A stretch of DNA of 19,645 nt, taken from NCBI GenBank assembly GCA_001919995.1, contig MNIY01000013.1, positions 1 to 19,645 of the forward strand, given 5' to 3'. Under the pieces are notes generated by a model. That model searched no databases. It was not told where the DNA came from and worked only from the letters and a program-made list of their open reading frames with translations. This document shows, piece after piece, positions 8,015 through 14,460 of the stretch; within the stretch, counting starts at the first letter, position 1, and each line of letters begins with the position of its first letter. The DNA comes from Ktedonobacter sp. 13_1_20CM_4_53_11. GTDB lineage: Bacteria > Chloroflexota > Ktedonobacteria > Ktedonobacterales > Ktedonobacteraceae. The position numbers were made by a program, and so were the translations under genes.

Positions 8015-8354
8015 TCATCAACAAGCTAGTAATTGATGAGGTAAACTATCAGTTTGCTCGTCGGATATCATATGTAGCCAGCACAGCACCACCAGGCATG
8101 AAAATGGGCTAGGCAGCCACAGCCGAGTAGCGCTCTAGCGGAAAAGAGCCTATACTCGAAGCAGGACCGAGTCAGGTCACACAGGTCGAAAACACTTTAG
8201 CGCTCCGAGCCTGAATAAGAAACTGACTGGGGGCACCTGGAACCACCACCACATGTCGCACTCGCCGGAGAAGCACGCAGAGGAATTTCTTTGTTGGTGG
8301 TATCCCACCTGGCAAGGTTCTCTCACACACGTGTTGATTCTGATGGAGGAACCC
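8015..8354 (+). ncRNA. structured leader of the IS110 element; candidate bridge RNA region
   Basis: The roughly 540 nt between 7815 and 8354 contain no gene. The part nearest the IS110 transposase is rich in inverted repeats. One is TCATCAA/TTGATGA (8015-8021 and 8033-8039). Another is a compound hairpin, CGAGTA/TACTCG (8124-8129 and 8153-8158), enclosing GCTCT/AGAGC (8132-8136 and 8145-8149). A third is GACC/GGTC (8165-8168 and 8175-8178). IS110-group elements are known to encode a bridge RNA in the non-coding end upstream of the transposase. Position, length and hairpins fit that model, but the target- and donor-binding loops and the element's left boundary were not identified. Confidence 0.35.
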
Positions 8355-9740
8355 ATGCAAGTGATCTACACCCGCTGTTGCGGAATTGATCTGCACAAAA
8401 AGGTCATCGTGGCCTGTTTACTCATCTGCACAGCGCAAGGAGTTCAGAAAGAGATCCAGACCTTTAGCACAATGTTGCACGATCACTATCGGCTGCGCGA
8501 TTGGCTCAAAGCCAACGAGTGTCGGGCAGTCGCGATGGAGTCGACGGGGGTGTTTTGGAAGCCGATCTGGAATGTGTTGGAAGGAGAGATGGAACTCCTG
8601 CTGGTCAATGCCCAGCATATCAAGGCGGTTCCCGGACGAAAATAGGACATCAAAGACGCCGAGTGGATCGCCGACTTGCTCCAGCATGGACTGCTGCGAG
8701 CCAGTTTTGTGCCCCCACGCCCACAACGCGAACTGCGGGAATTGACGCGCTATCGCAGCACGGTCGGCGGAGAGCGGGCACGGCTGGTCAATCGCATTCA
8801 TAAGGTGTTGGAGGATACCAATCTGAAATTAACGTCAGTGATCACCGATATCACAGGCAAGTCTGGACGGGCTATTTTGAACGCCCTGTTACAGGGAGAA
8901 CAGGACCCGCAGGTCCTGGCCGAACTAGCGCTAGGACGTATGCGAGAGAAGCGCGAGCAGTTGATGGAAGCGGTGCAAGGGATGCTCTCGGAGAATCATC
9001 GCTTTTTACTGAAGAGTCAGTTGCGCCAGTTAGACTTTCTCGATGGGCAACTGAGGGAGTTGGATCAAGAGATTGCCCAGCGTCTGGGTCTCCCCAGTGG
9101 TCCAGACGACCCTGATCCAAGAGCAGGCCAAGCAGCCAACGCGGAACCAGCCAGCGAGGAGGCAGCTGCAACCGAGGCTGAGGCTCTACCCGCCGAGCAT
9201 CCAGAGCCGCTCTGCGCGCCGCCAGATCGCTCCACCTCTCTGAGCAGCGCCCAAGTGATCGGCATCCTTGATGAGATCACGGGCATCAATGTGCGCATTG
9301 ATGAGATCGTGGTGGCCGAAGTGGGGACGGTGGTGGATCGCTTTCCTACCGAAGCTCATCTCGTCTCCTGGGCGGGCCCGTGTCCTGAGGCCAAGATCAG
9401 TGCGGGCAAACGGCTGAGTACGAAAACAGGCAAAGGGAACCGATGGCTGCGTCAGGCCCTCATGGAAGCGGCTTGCGCCGCCGCCCGTAGCCAGGGGACG
9501 TACCTGGGGGCCTACTACCAACGCCTGCGTAAACGCATGGGACACAAGAAAGCCATTGTCGCCCTGGCCCATCGCATCTTGGTTATCATCTATCACCTGC
9601 TCAAAGAGCAGCACCCGTATCGCGAACTGGGACCCGATCATGCCGACGAGCAAGCCAACGAAGCCTCCAAGCGCTGGGCGATCCGGCGCTTGGAGCAACT
9701 GGGCTACCAGGTCTCCTTGCAATCAGTAGAGGTTGCCTAG
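8355..9740 (+). pseudogene. IS110-family transposase interrupted by one amber codon
   Basis: The RNA-guided DEDD recombinase of IS110 elements, about 461 codons. The N-terminal RuvC-like domain holds the DEDD residues in CGIDLHKK, AMESTG and DIKDAEW. The C-terminal Transposase_20 domain holds the nucleophile serine segment (AKISAGKRLSTK) and the WAGPCPE and ALVAHRILVIIYHLL-type regions. An acidic, low-complexity insert (about residues 250-290: Ala/Glu/Pro-rich) separates coiled-coil and catalytic parts. A TAG at 8643-8645 follows VPGRK, exactly where family members carry Thr before DxKDAEW; the frame is otherwise open to 9738. ATG 8355 follows GGAGGA; ATG 8343 is also in frame. Unless the amber codon is suppressed, the product lacks half the active site. 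Confidence 0.85.
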
Positions 9741-9742
9741 GA

Positions 9743-9904
9743 TATGATACTGGGGAAGCATTATTTTCAGAGGAAGTAGCCACTACAGGGGAAGAAATCA
9801 TCCCTGCCGGGCGCTCCAACTGGCTCCATTTTGTCTGGCTCTCGCGGCAGCAAGACCAGCAGCGCCGCGTGTACGAGTACATCCGGGGTCGGAGCCAGCC
9901 CTAG
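9743..9904 (+). pseudogene. orphan open segment downstream of IS110, unrecognised
   Basis: A 53-codon open frame with no start codon, reading YDTGEALFSEE and later NWLHFVWLSRQQDQQ, and ending with TAG at 9902-9904. The aromatic and Arg/Gln-rich composition looks coding, and it starts within a few bases of the IS110 stop. It could be the 3' remnant of a gene cut by IS110 insertion or just a chance frame. I do not recognise the family. Confidence 0.25.
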
Positions 9905-9994
9905 CGATCTACCGACCGGCCGGAAGTCGCGCCAGCGCAGGGCATCGGCGCAAACCCTGCCTCCCTGCTTCTCCCTGTCGTGAAACGTGCCTTA

Positions 9995-10013
9995 GAGCCT
10001 GTAAAAAATGTAA
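9995..10013 (+). repeat. left terminal inverted repeat of the cassette
   Basis: GAGCCTGTAAAAAATGTAA. It matches the complement of 11156-11174 at 17 of 19 positions. The bases after it (CAGGCC) also pair back with GCCTG inside the repeat, giving a small local hairpin. Confidence 0.75.
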
Positions 10014-10049
10014 CAGGCCCTCGAGTACTATTCGTAGAAAAGATGCTCG

Positions 10050-10937
10050 TTATCGTAACTTTGCCAGCGCTCTGACAGGAAAGGTCCCTACCCCTTTGAA
10101 CTTTGGCGGAAGAGCACTAAAGGTAAATCCTTCGTCTGGAAGTTGGCCCAGATTGCACAGATGCTCCACGATCAGGACTTCGGCTCCAAGCAGTAGGGAA
10201 TGGACGGGTCTCGGGCCGCCCCTGGTATCATCGATGTTCACGGAGTCGATGCCGACCAGTTTGACGCCACACTCTACAAGATAGTGAGCGGCATCTTCAG
10301 TCAGGTGTGGGTGGTGTTCGAAGTACTGGTCAGTATTCCAGTAGGCGTCCCAGCCGGTATGCACCAATACAGCTCGCCCTCGCAGTTCCTTGCCGCGGAA
10401 GAAGTCAGCGTTCATTGCAAATGTCTCTTTGTGGTCAGCACGAATAACGATGCCATCCAGGTCTGCAAGCCTTTCCACACCTACTTCCGAGAGGTCCTTG
10501 CCGCGCTCGTAGCGATGAAATGGGCAATCGAGATAGGTGCCGGTGTTGGCCACCATTTCGATCTTCCCAATCTGGAACTCGGTCCCCTCCGCGTAGTGTT
10601 TCCTTGATTCCTCCCGACTTACATAATCGCAGATGATGGGGGCTGGTAATCCTTTATAGGTCACTAATCCATGCTCAATGGTATGGCTCAAGTCGACGAG
10701 TTTCTCGCTTCCCGCTCTGGCAGCGATGGGAACACGTTTATGCTTCTCCGCCAGAATAGTCTTCTTGTGAATATGCACCTTCCCAACCATCAGCAGCCGC
10801 AGATCGCTGACCAGGTAATCAGCGAGCGCCTGGTCGCTGATATCATCGCCCGCAATATCCAGACGAAAGCCCTGTCCTTGTATCCCTCCACCGTTGGTAA
10901 ACTCGATTTCAAAGTCAAATTGTACTCTCTTCTCCAT
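10050..10937 (-). CDS. cyclase family protein (kynurenine formamidase-like) with fused ~70-residue N-terminal domain
   Basis: A 295-residue protein. Residues 1-68 ([22 protein letters not shown]...[11 protein letters not shown]...EKHKR) resemble small stand-alone proteins I recall beside cyclase genes. Residues 78-295 ([21 protein letters not shown] onward) are a metal-dependent cyclase/amidohydrolase of the kynurenine formamidase superfamily. The family motif HxGTHxDxPxH reads N131-TGT-Y135-L-D137-CPF-H141 here, so two of the usual histidine ligands are Asn and Tyr. GIDSVNIDD and HSLLLG are typical C-terminal blocks. ATG at 10937 is chosen because AAAGG precedes it by 5-7 nt. Frame openness further upstream comes from antisense transposase sequence. 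The gene lies inside IS5-type inverted repeats, so it is likely mobile cargo. Its substrate is unknown. Confidence 0.85.
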   Translation of the reverse strand: MEKRVQFDFEIEFTNGGGIQGQGFRLDIAGDDISDQALADYLVSDLRLLMVGKVHIHKKTILAEKHKRVPIAARAGSEKLVDLSHTIEHGLVTYKGLPAPIICDYVSREESRKHYAEGTEFQIGKIEMVANTGTYLDCPFHRYERGKDLSEVGVERLADLDGIVIRADHKETFAMNADFFRGKELRGRAVLVHTGWDAYWNTDQYFEHHPHLTEDAAHYLVECGVKLVGIDSVNIDDTRGGPRPVHSLLLGAEVLIVEHLCNLGQLPDEGFTFSALPPKFKGVGTFPVRALAKLR

Positions 10938-10952
10938 GGTGACCTTTCTTTC

Positions 10953-11159
10953 AAACGCACCTTTGGTTGGCTCAATCGTTATCGTCGCCTCGCCAAAGAT
11001 GATGAGCGGTCCTTCGAGAGCAGCGAAGCCATGATCCACATTGCGATGATCCGCTTGATGCTTGCACGGCTCGCTCGGAAACGCCAAGCTAAACAGCAGC
11101 GTCAGCAACGAGTGCAACCATACCAAGCTTTCAAGGTTGATAATGCCCTGGCAGCTTAA
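10953..11159 (+). pseudogene. C-terminal fragment of IS5-family transposase
   Basis: Sixty-eight codons reading [18 protein letters not shown], then a [18 protein letters not shown] helix and a basic tail, ending with TAA at 11157-11159. This is the diagnostic C-terminal block of IS5/IS427-like DDE transposases, including the conserved Arg-Thr-Phe-x-Trp-Leu after the catalytic Glu position (here replaced by Lys). The preceding ~190 residues with the catalytic aspartates are missing. The homology stops within about 15 bp of the cyclase start codon, so the junction between IS and cargo is sharp. Confidence 0.8.
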
Positions 11160-11174
11160 ATTGTTTACAGGCTC
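11156..11174 (-). repeat. right terminal inverted repeat of the cassette
   Basis: Read inward on the minus strand: GAGCCTGTAAACAATTTAA. It overlaps the stop codon of the transposase remnant (11157-11159), as is usual for compact IS5-family elements. Confidence 0.75.
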
Positions 11175-11217
11175 TTACATTCATCTGAACACTAATAGTG
11201 TGGAGACATACTCAAGT

Positions 11218-11649
11218 CTACAAAATCGGCTGACCAATCGCGAGGAGATTGCCCTCGCTATCGCGAAACCACGCGGCGCGCTCGCCGATACCTCCAGCTG
11301 ACGGGTAGTTCCCCTCGACAAAGGCGATGTCGTCAACGGTCTTGAGTCCTGGTTCATCGTACTTCAAGAACTTCACGCCTCGACCCCGCAGCTCACGCAC
11401 AGTTTCCTCTATGTCGTCGACCTCGAACGCCATCTGTGTGTGCGTTCCGGAAGGTCTTCCCGCCGACTCGAAGAGGGAGAACCAACCCTCACCGCACTGA
11501 TACCGGAGACCGCCCTGCCGCTCTTCGACGGGTTCGAGGCCAAGCTTCTCAGAGTAGAACTTCCGCGCGCGGGCAAGGTCCTGGGCGGGGAGCCGGGTCG
11601 CGACATGACTAGCCTGGAGTTGACTATGGAACTGGGGTGTTGAGCTCAT
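11218..11649 (-). CDS. VOC family (glyoxalase/bleomycin-resistance fold) protein
   Basis: A 143-residue vicinal-oxygen-chelate protein with two beta-alpha-beta-beta-beta modules. The first is HVATRLPAQDLARARKFYSEKLGLEP (about residues 16-41) and the second ends AAWFRDSEGNLLAIGQ. The dividing region reads MAFEVDDIEETVRELRGRGV. Members bind a divalent metal and act as lyases, dioxygenases or drug-binding proteins; nothing here fixes the substrate. ATG 11649 has a strong AAGGAGA six bases upstream and is preferred; ATG 11664 with GAGG is an in-frame alternative adding MKETK. It follows the SnoaL-like gene within about 10-25 nt, so the two form an operon. Confidence 0.88.
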   Translation of the reverse strand: MSSTPQFHSQLQASHVATRLPAQDLARARKFYSEKLGLEPVEERQGGLRYQCGEGWFSLFESAGRPSGTHTQMAFEVDDIEETVRELRGRGVKFLKYDEPGLKTVDDIAFVEGNYPSAGGIGERAAWFRDSEGNLLAIGQPIL

Positions 11650-11674
11650 CTTCGTCTCCTTCATCAATACCTCG

Positions 11675-12136
11675 TTAAACAGAGTGGTCGTTGGGGCCCG
11701 GAGCGGCTGGCTTCAAGCCTAGCTGCGTTAGCATTTCGAGCTGATCGAAATACACATGCTCCCAAGCAATCAGGTCGTCCTTCATGCGCAAGATCGATAC
11801 CGAGTGGGTCGTGACGCGCTTGCCTGTTGGTGGAATCGGACCGTTGGGTGTCATCATCGGACCAGTGTGTGTACCGGTAAACACAAGTTCGGTGGCCGCT
11901 GCATCTTCGGCAAGAACTTGATTTCCGAAGGTGAGGACACCATCTGGAAATGCCTTCCAAAGGGCTTCGGTATAGTGCCTTACTTGGTCGCGCCCATGCA
12001 GCGTGACACCTCCAGGAAGCACGAACTCAACGTCTGGACTCTGGTTGGCGAGATACCCATCGATGTCTCTGGCGTTGTGAGTTGTAAGGTTGCGGTCAAG
12101 TATGTGTTTTGTTTTTGATGTGTCTTGCTTTGCCAT
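11675..12136 (-). CDS. SnoaL-like ester cyclase (NTF2-like fold)
   Basis: A 153-residue protein of the SnoaL-like polyketide cyclase/ester cyclase family, a cone-shaped alpha+beta barrel. Recognisable parts are the N-terminal helix with NARDIDGYLANQSPDVEF, LHGRDQVRHYTEALWKAFPD, the strands GTHTGPM and the PPTGKRVTTHSVSI segment, and the closing strand IAWEHVYFDQLEMLTQLGL. Most genomic members have unknown substrates and are not tied to polyketide synthesis; no PKS gene is nearby. The ATG at 12136 has GGAGG five bases upstream. It is the first gene of an operon with the VOC gene. Confidence 0.88.
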   Translation of the reverse strand: MAKQDTSKTKHILDRNLTTHNARDIDGYLANQSPDVEFVLPGGVTLHGRDQVRHYTEALWKAFPDGVLTFGNQVLAEDAAATELVFTGTHTGPMMTPNGPIPPTGKRVTTHSVSILRMKDDLIAWEHVYFDQLEMLTQLGLKPAAPGPNDHSV

Positions 12137-12155
12137 ATATCCTCCGATTCACCGG

Positions 12156-12171
12156 TACTCCTTACGGAGTA
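12156..12171. promoter_or_regulatory. perfect inverted repeat in the leader of the SnoaL-VOC operon
   Basis: TACTCC and GGAGTA separated by four bases (12156-12161 and 12166-12171), just 20 nt upstream of the SnoaL-like start codon. On the minus strand it directly overlaps a TATACT -10-like box. It could be an operator or a small mRNA hairpin; no partner regulator is identifiable. Confidence 0.4.
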
Positions 12172-12214
12172 TACACGACTTATTTGCGTTCTGTACAACG
12201 CTCCGGCTCCATCA

Positions 12215-12352
12215 CTATCGTTTCTCTAAGCTTAAGATTGCTCCGCTATGCGCAAGGATGGCTTCCATGTCTTTGTTACGAACAGCGGTCGCCCAGCTCT
12301 CGACTAGTTCACGGATTTGAGCTTCATTGGTGCTCGTTTGGTTCTGGTTCAT
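12215..12352 (-). pseudogene. truncated NTF2-like (SgcJ/YybH-type) gene, 45 codons
   Basis: A short frame starting with ATG at 12352, preceded by AAGGA seven bases upstream, reading MNQNQTSTNEAQIRELVESW, then ATAVRNKDMEAILAH, the usual N-terminal helices of SnoaL_3/DUF4440 proteins (about 130-150 residues). After AILAH the expected DI(V)xFD strand is missing; the frame runs into unrelated sequence and stops at 12215. It is therefore a 3'-deleted gene, probably from the same family neighbourhood as the SnoaL-like gene downstream. Because the start signals are intact, a 45-residue peptide may still be made. Confidence 0.6.
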
Positions 12353-12400
12353 GAATGATCCTTTCTCCGAGAGATACCTCTCCACACGTTTTTTGAGCTT

Positions 12401-13033
12401 TTAGCGCTGATTTTCCTGCCAGCTATACTCCATTCGCTTGGCCGTTGTCTCTGCCGTTTCACGCCCCAGCAGCCGCTCTATCAGGTGCAAGCTCATATCG
12501 ATGCCCGCCTCAATGCCCGCCGAGGTCACCAGGTCCCCCTCATCGACCCAGCGCACTCCTGTTTGCACCTCCGTCTGTGGAAACTCCCTGCTCAGCCGGT
12601 CAAGGCTCATCCAGTGCGTAGTGGCTTTTCGGCCCGCTAACAGCCCGGCTTGGCCCAGGAGAAAGGCCCCTGTGCAGACGCTGCTCATCACCCTCACACG
12701 CCCGGCCATCCGCCTCACCCACGCCACCACCTCTTCCTGCTGCACCGCTGCCCACACCCCCCAGCCACCAGGAACGACCAGTACATCCAGCTCGGGATGA
12801 TTCTGTATCGTGTAGTGTGGCTGTACAAGGAAATTGCCCAGCGCCTTCACCGGTCGCTCGCTTTGTGCGAGATGGTAGACGTTGATAGCTGTGTCGGTTC
12901 CCCCCTGATTCTTCCCCGTCGCCTTCAGCCGCCCGGTGACCGAAAAGACTTCAAATGGTCCACAAAAGTCGAGGACTTCCGCATCCTCAAAAAGGAGTAT
13001 CCCAACGGTAAGTTTTCCATCCTCTGTTGGCAT
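12401..13033 (-). CDS. DJ-1/PfpI family protein (isonitrile hydratase-like)
   Basis: A 210-residue class I glutamine amidotransferase-like protein. The N-terminal strand and acidic loop read TVGILLFEDAEVLDFCGPFEVF (about residues 9-30). The LDVLVVPGG strand precedes the nucleophile elbow SSVCTGAFLLGQAGLL with Cys120, then ATTHW (137-141). This matches the GATase1 domain found alone in isonitrile hydratases and fused to AraC domains in GlxA-type regulators; no AraC domain follows here, so an enzyme or chaperone role is more likely. A promoter with a palindromic operator lies at 13063-13082. A fragment of a MocR-type regulator is divergently placed. Confidence 0.9.
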   Translation of the reverse strand: MPTEDGKLTVGILLFEDAEVLDFCGPFEVFSVTGRLKATGKNQGGTDTAINVYHLAQSERPVKALGNFLVQPHYTIQNHPELDVLVVPGGWGVWAAVQQEEVVAWVRRMAGRVRVMSSVCTGAFLLGQAGLLAGRKATTHWMSLDRLSREFPQTEVQTGVRWVDEGDLVTSAGIEAGIDMSLHLIERLLGRETAETTAKRMEYSWQENQR

Positions 13034-13062
13034 GATCGTCTTCCCTTTCTGATCCTTGGCGA

Positions 13063-13082
13063 GATTGTTAGTATAGACAATC
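13063..13082 (-). promoter_or_regulatory. operator-like inverted repeat overlapping the -10 box of the PfpI-family gene
   Basis: GATTGT and ACAATC form a perfect 6-8-6 inverted repeat; its spacer holds TATACT on the minus strand (13070-13075), a near-consensus -10 box. A weak -35 (CTTAAA) sits 17 nt upstream. The start codon is 30 nt further on. The geometry suits repression by a dimeric regulator. Confidence 0.5.
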
Positions 13083-13302
13083 TTGCCTTTTCTTTAAGAA
13101 CCACTTTTTCCCAGAGATGTTTCTCTTACGATTGCTTCTTGCTCTTGTGATGGCGAGCTCGCTTTCTTCGCTCTACAAGCGGCCTAAACAGGCTCTTCCG
13201 ACTTGTGGTTCCTCCCGGGCTCATACCCCTACTCTAGCCAAAAGGTGGCTTTCCGAAAAGGGCCACTTCGTGCAAAATGAAAGAGTCACTTAAGGAGGAG
13301 CC

Positions 13303-13500
13303 ATGCCGAGAGGAAAACTTGCTTCCGACCTCGGTCTGCCCCTTGCCTTTGATCGTGCGGCACAGACACCACTCCATCGGCAACTGGGTGAGCAATTCCG
13401 ATATATCCCTAATGCGTGATCAGTACCCCTAAAGCAAGCAGGCACACTCAATGTGTCCAAGAGCCGAATTGAGTCTGAAAAACGAAGGAAATTGATTCAA
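13303..13500 (+). pseudogene. fragment of a GntR/MocR (PdxR-like) transcriptional regulator
   Basis: A strong AAGGAGGAG precedes ATG 13303. The 38-codon frame reads GLPLAFDRAAQTPLHRQLGEQFR, the typical N-terminus of MocR-type regulators (winged helix plus aminotransferase-like domain, 450-500 residues). A TGA at 13417-13419 ends it. The same frame then continues with QAGTLNVSKSRIES, which resembles the recognition helix of the GntR domain, but about 10-15 codons between appear lost and no aminotransferase domain follows. It is divergent from the PfpI-family gene, an arrangement in which a regulator often controls its neighbour, so the original control may be lost. Confidence 0.6.
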
Positions 13501-13921
13501 ACAACATTTTTATCAGCGATAAATCCATCTAGTGATACCGAAAGGCCAAACATGATTTTTCCCATAGTGTTCTCCAATCTTCGTGGATGCTATTCTCCTC
13601 AGCATCTGACCAGTAAAAGCAGTCTACTCCCTCCGGATGCGAAAAAACTTCTCCGATCTTGCTCTTTTCCCACGAGCGTCCCCGCGCCAGGGAAGGATCA
13701 GCCCAATCGCCCAGCTCGCGCCGCGACAAGCGGGCGCGGGCGCTGCATGCTGTGCGGGGATAGGCCCAGGGCTACGCTAGCTGTCATGAAACGCAAAGTA
13801 GGAGGTTGTAAATCACACCATTCCAATGTCGGAATCTACACAAGTATTCTGGTGAGCCCGCAACCTGAAAAACTGTTTCATGAAACAATCGAAGTCTCGT
13901 AGTGGCCCTTCCTGCCTGTGT
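13501..13921. other. intergenic stretch without a supportable gene
   Basis: About 420 bp. Open frames exist on both strands but none has a ribosome site or recognisable family. A GC-rich block lies at 13675-13780. The nonamer TCATGAAAC occurs twice (13784-13792 and 13878-13886), the second inside the 12-bp palindrome GTTTCATGAAAC (13875-13886). It may be debris of another mobile element. Confidence 0.4.
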
Positions 13922-14323
13922 TTACAGGGCAGTCTCAGAACTCATCTCCTCATGAACGAGATACTCCTTGACCAGAATAATTGGACAGATTCCGCCACGA
14001 GAATTCCAAAATTTACTCCTAGTTCCAACAGACCTGCTACCCATCCACTCTTTACGAGCTCTCTCCAACCGGAAGCGGGACCCCGATTCAGCTCCTTCCT
14101 CCTGCCTCTTCTTGGGGTGGGGTGGAACCTCGCTCGTCTGAAGCGAGAGCAGGGTCAAGCCCAGGCGAATGATCTGTAAGAGCACCCTATGCAGGGCAGC
14201 CTGATCCGGCAGAGATCCAGAGAGCAGGGTGGTCCCAGCGTCCAGGTGCTCGATGCGTAATCCCTCAAATCGGTGTTGCCAGGACAGATCAAGGTGTCCT
14301 TGCACACGAATGTGGTAGTGCAT
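13922..14323 (-). CDS. small conserved hypothetical protein with unusual C-terminal extension
   Basis: The first ~65 residues (MHYHIRVQGHLDLSW, then FEGLRIEHLDAGTTLLSG and SLPDQAALHRVLLQIIRLGL) match a compact beta-alpha protein that I recall as common in Ktedonobacteria and Actinobacteria and usually about 70-90 residues long, of unknown function. Here the frame continues for ~68 further, Arg/Lys-rich residues that do not look conserved, so the natural stop may have been lost. The start at 14323 has an excellent AGGAGGAGGGAG immediately upstream; longer starts would overlap the promoter. It lies 138 nt downstream of the large LuxR regulator on the same strand, with its own promoter candidate. 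Confidence 0.7.
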   Translation of the reverse strand: MHYHIRVQGHLDLSWQHRFEGLRIEHLDAGTTLLSGSLPDQAALHRVLLQIIRLGLTLLSLQTSEVPPHPKKRQEEGAESGSRFRLERARKEWMGSRSVGTRSKFWNSRGGICPIILVKEYLVHEEMSSETAL

Positions 14324-14370
14324 CTCCCTCCTCCTGCGTTCCGGGTGTTTCGATCCTGGGGAAAGCATAG

Positions 14371-14400
14371 CAGATACGCGAGTCTTTCGACAGTAGTCAA
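14371..14400 (-). promoter_or_regulatory. candidate promoter of the small hypothetical gene
   Basis: Minus strand TTGACT (14395-14400), 18-nt spacer, TATCTG (14371-14376), 48 nt upstream of the start codon. It suggests transcription independent of the LuxR gene. Confidence 0.4.
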
Positions 14401-14460
14401 AAGTGTACCAGAAGGAGTATATTTGCGAGGAGGAAAGCGAGGCTGTTGGGAAAAACAGGC

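Larger units (their letters stand above)
9995..11174. mobile_element. mobile-insertion-cassette-like unit: IS5-family ends enclosing a cyclase gene
   Basis: A 1180-bp unit with 19-bp terminal inverted repeats (17 of 19 identical), GAGCCTGTAAA at both tips, flanked on both sides by TTA (9992-9994 and 11175-11177). GAGCCTG tips and a three-base TNA duplication are typical of the IS1031 group of the IS5 family. Inside, only the C-terminal ~68 codons of an IS5-type transposase remain next to the right end. The rest is filled by a complete cyclase gene on the opposite strand. Matching ends plus matching TTA suggest the whole assembly moved as one unit, needing transposase from elsewhere. Independent fusion of two IS remnants around the gene is the alternative. 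Confidence 0.6.

Noticed and set aside
9995..10020. GCCTGT/ACAGGC hairpin as a terminator of the cyclase gene
   Set aside because: The T-rich part is in the loop, not after the stem, and the sequence is explained as a terminal inverted repeat.
11189..11201. ACACTAATAGTGT palindrome after the VOC gene as a terminator
   Set aside because: One-base loop and no T run; it could equally be chance.
12650..13150. 166-codon plus-strand frame
   Set aside because: It is antisense to the well-supported PfpI-family gene.
13529..13729. 66-codon minus-strand frame
   Set aside because: Composition looks somewhat coding, but there is no ribosome site and I cannot place it in a family.
13453..13902. 149-codon plus-strand frame
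   Set aside because: No start signal or family. Its first codons are the tail of the broken MocR-type gene and the rest crosses a GC-rich block.
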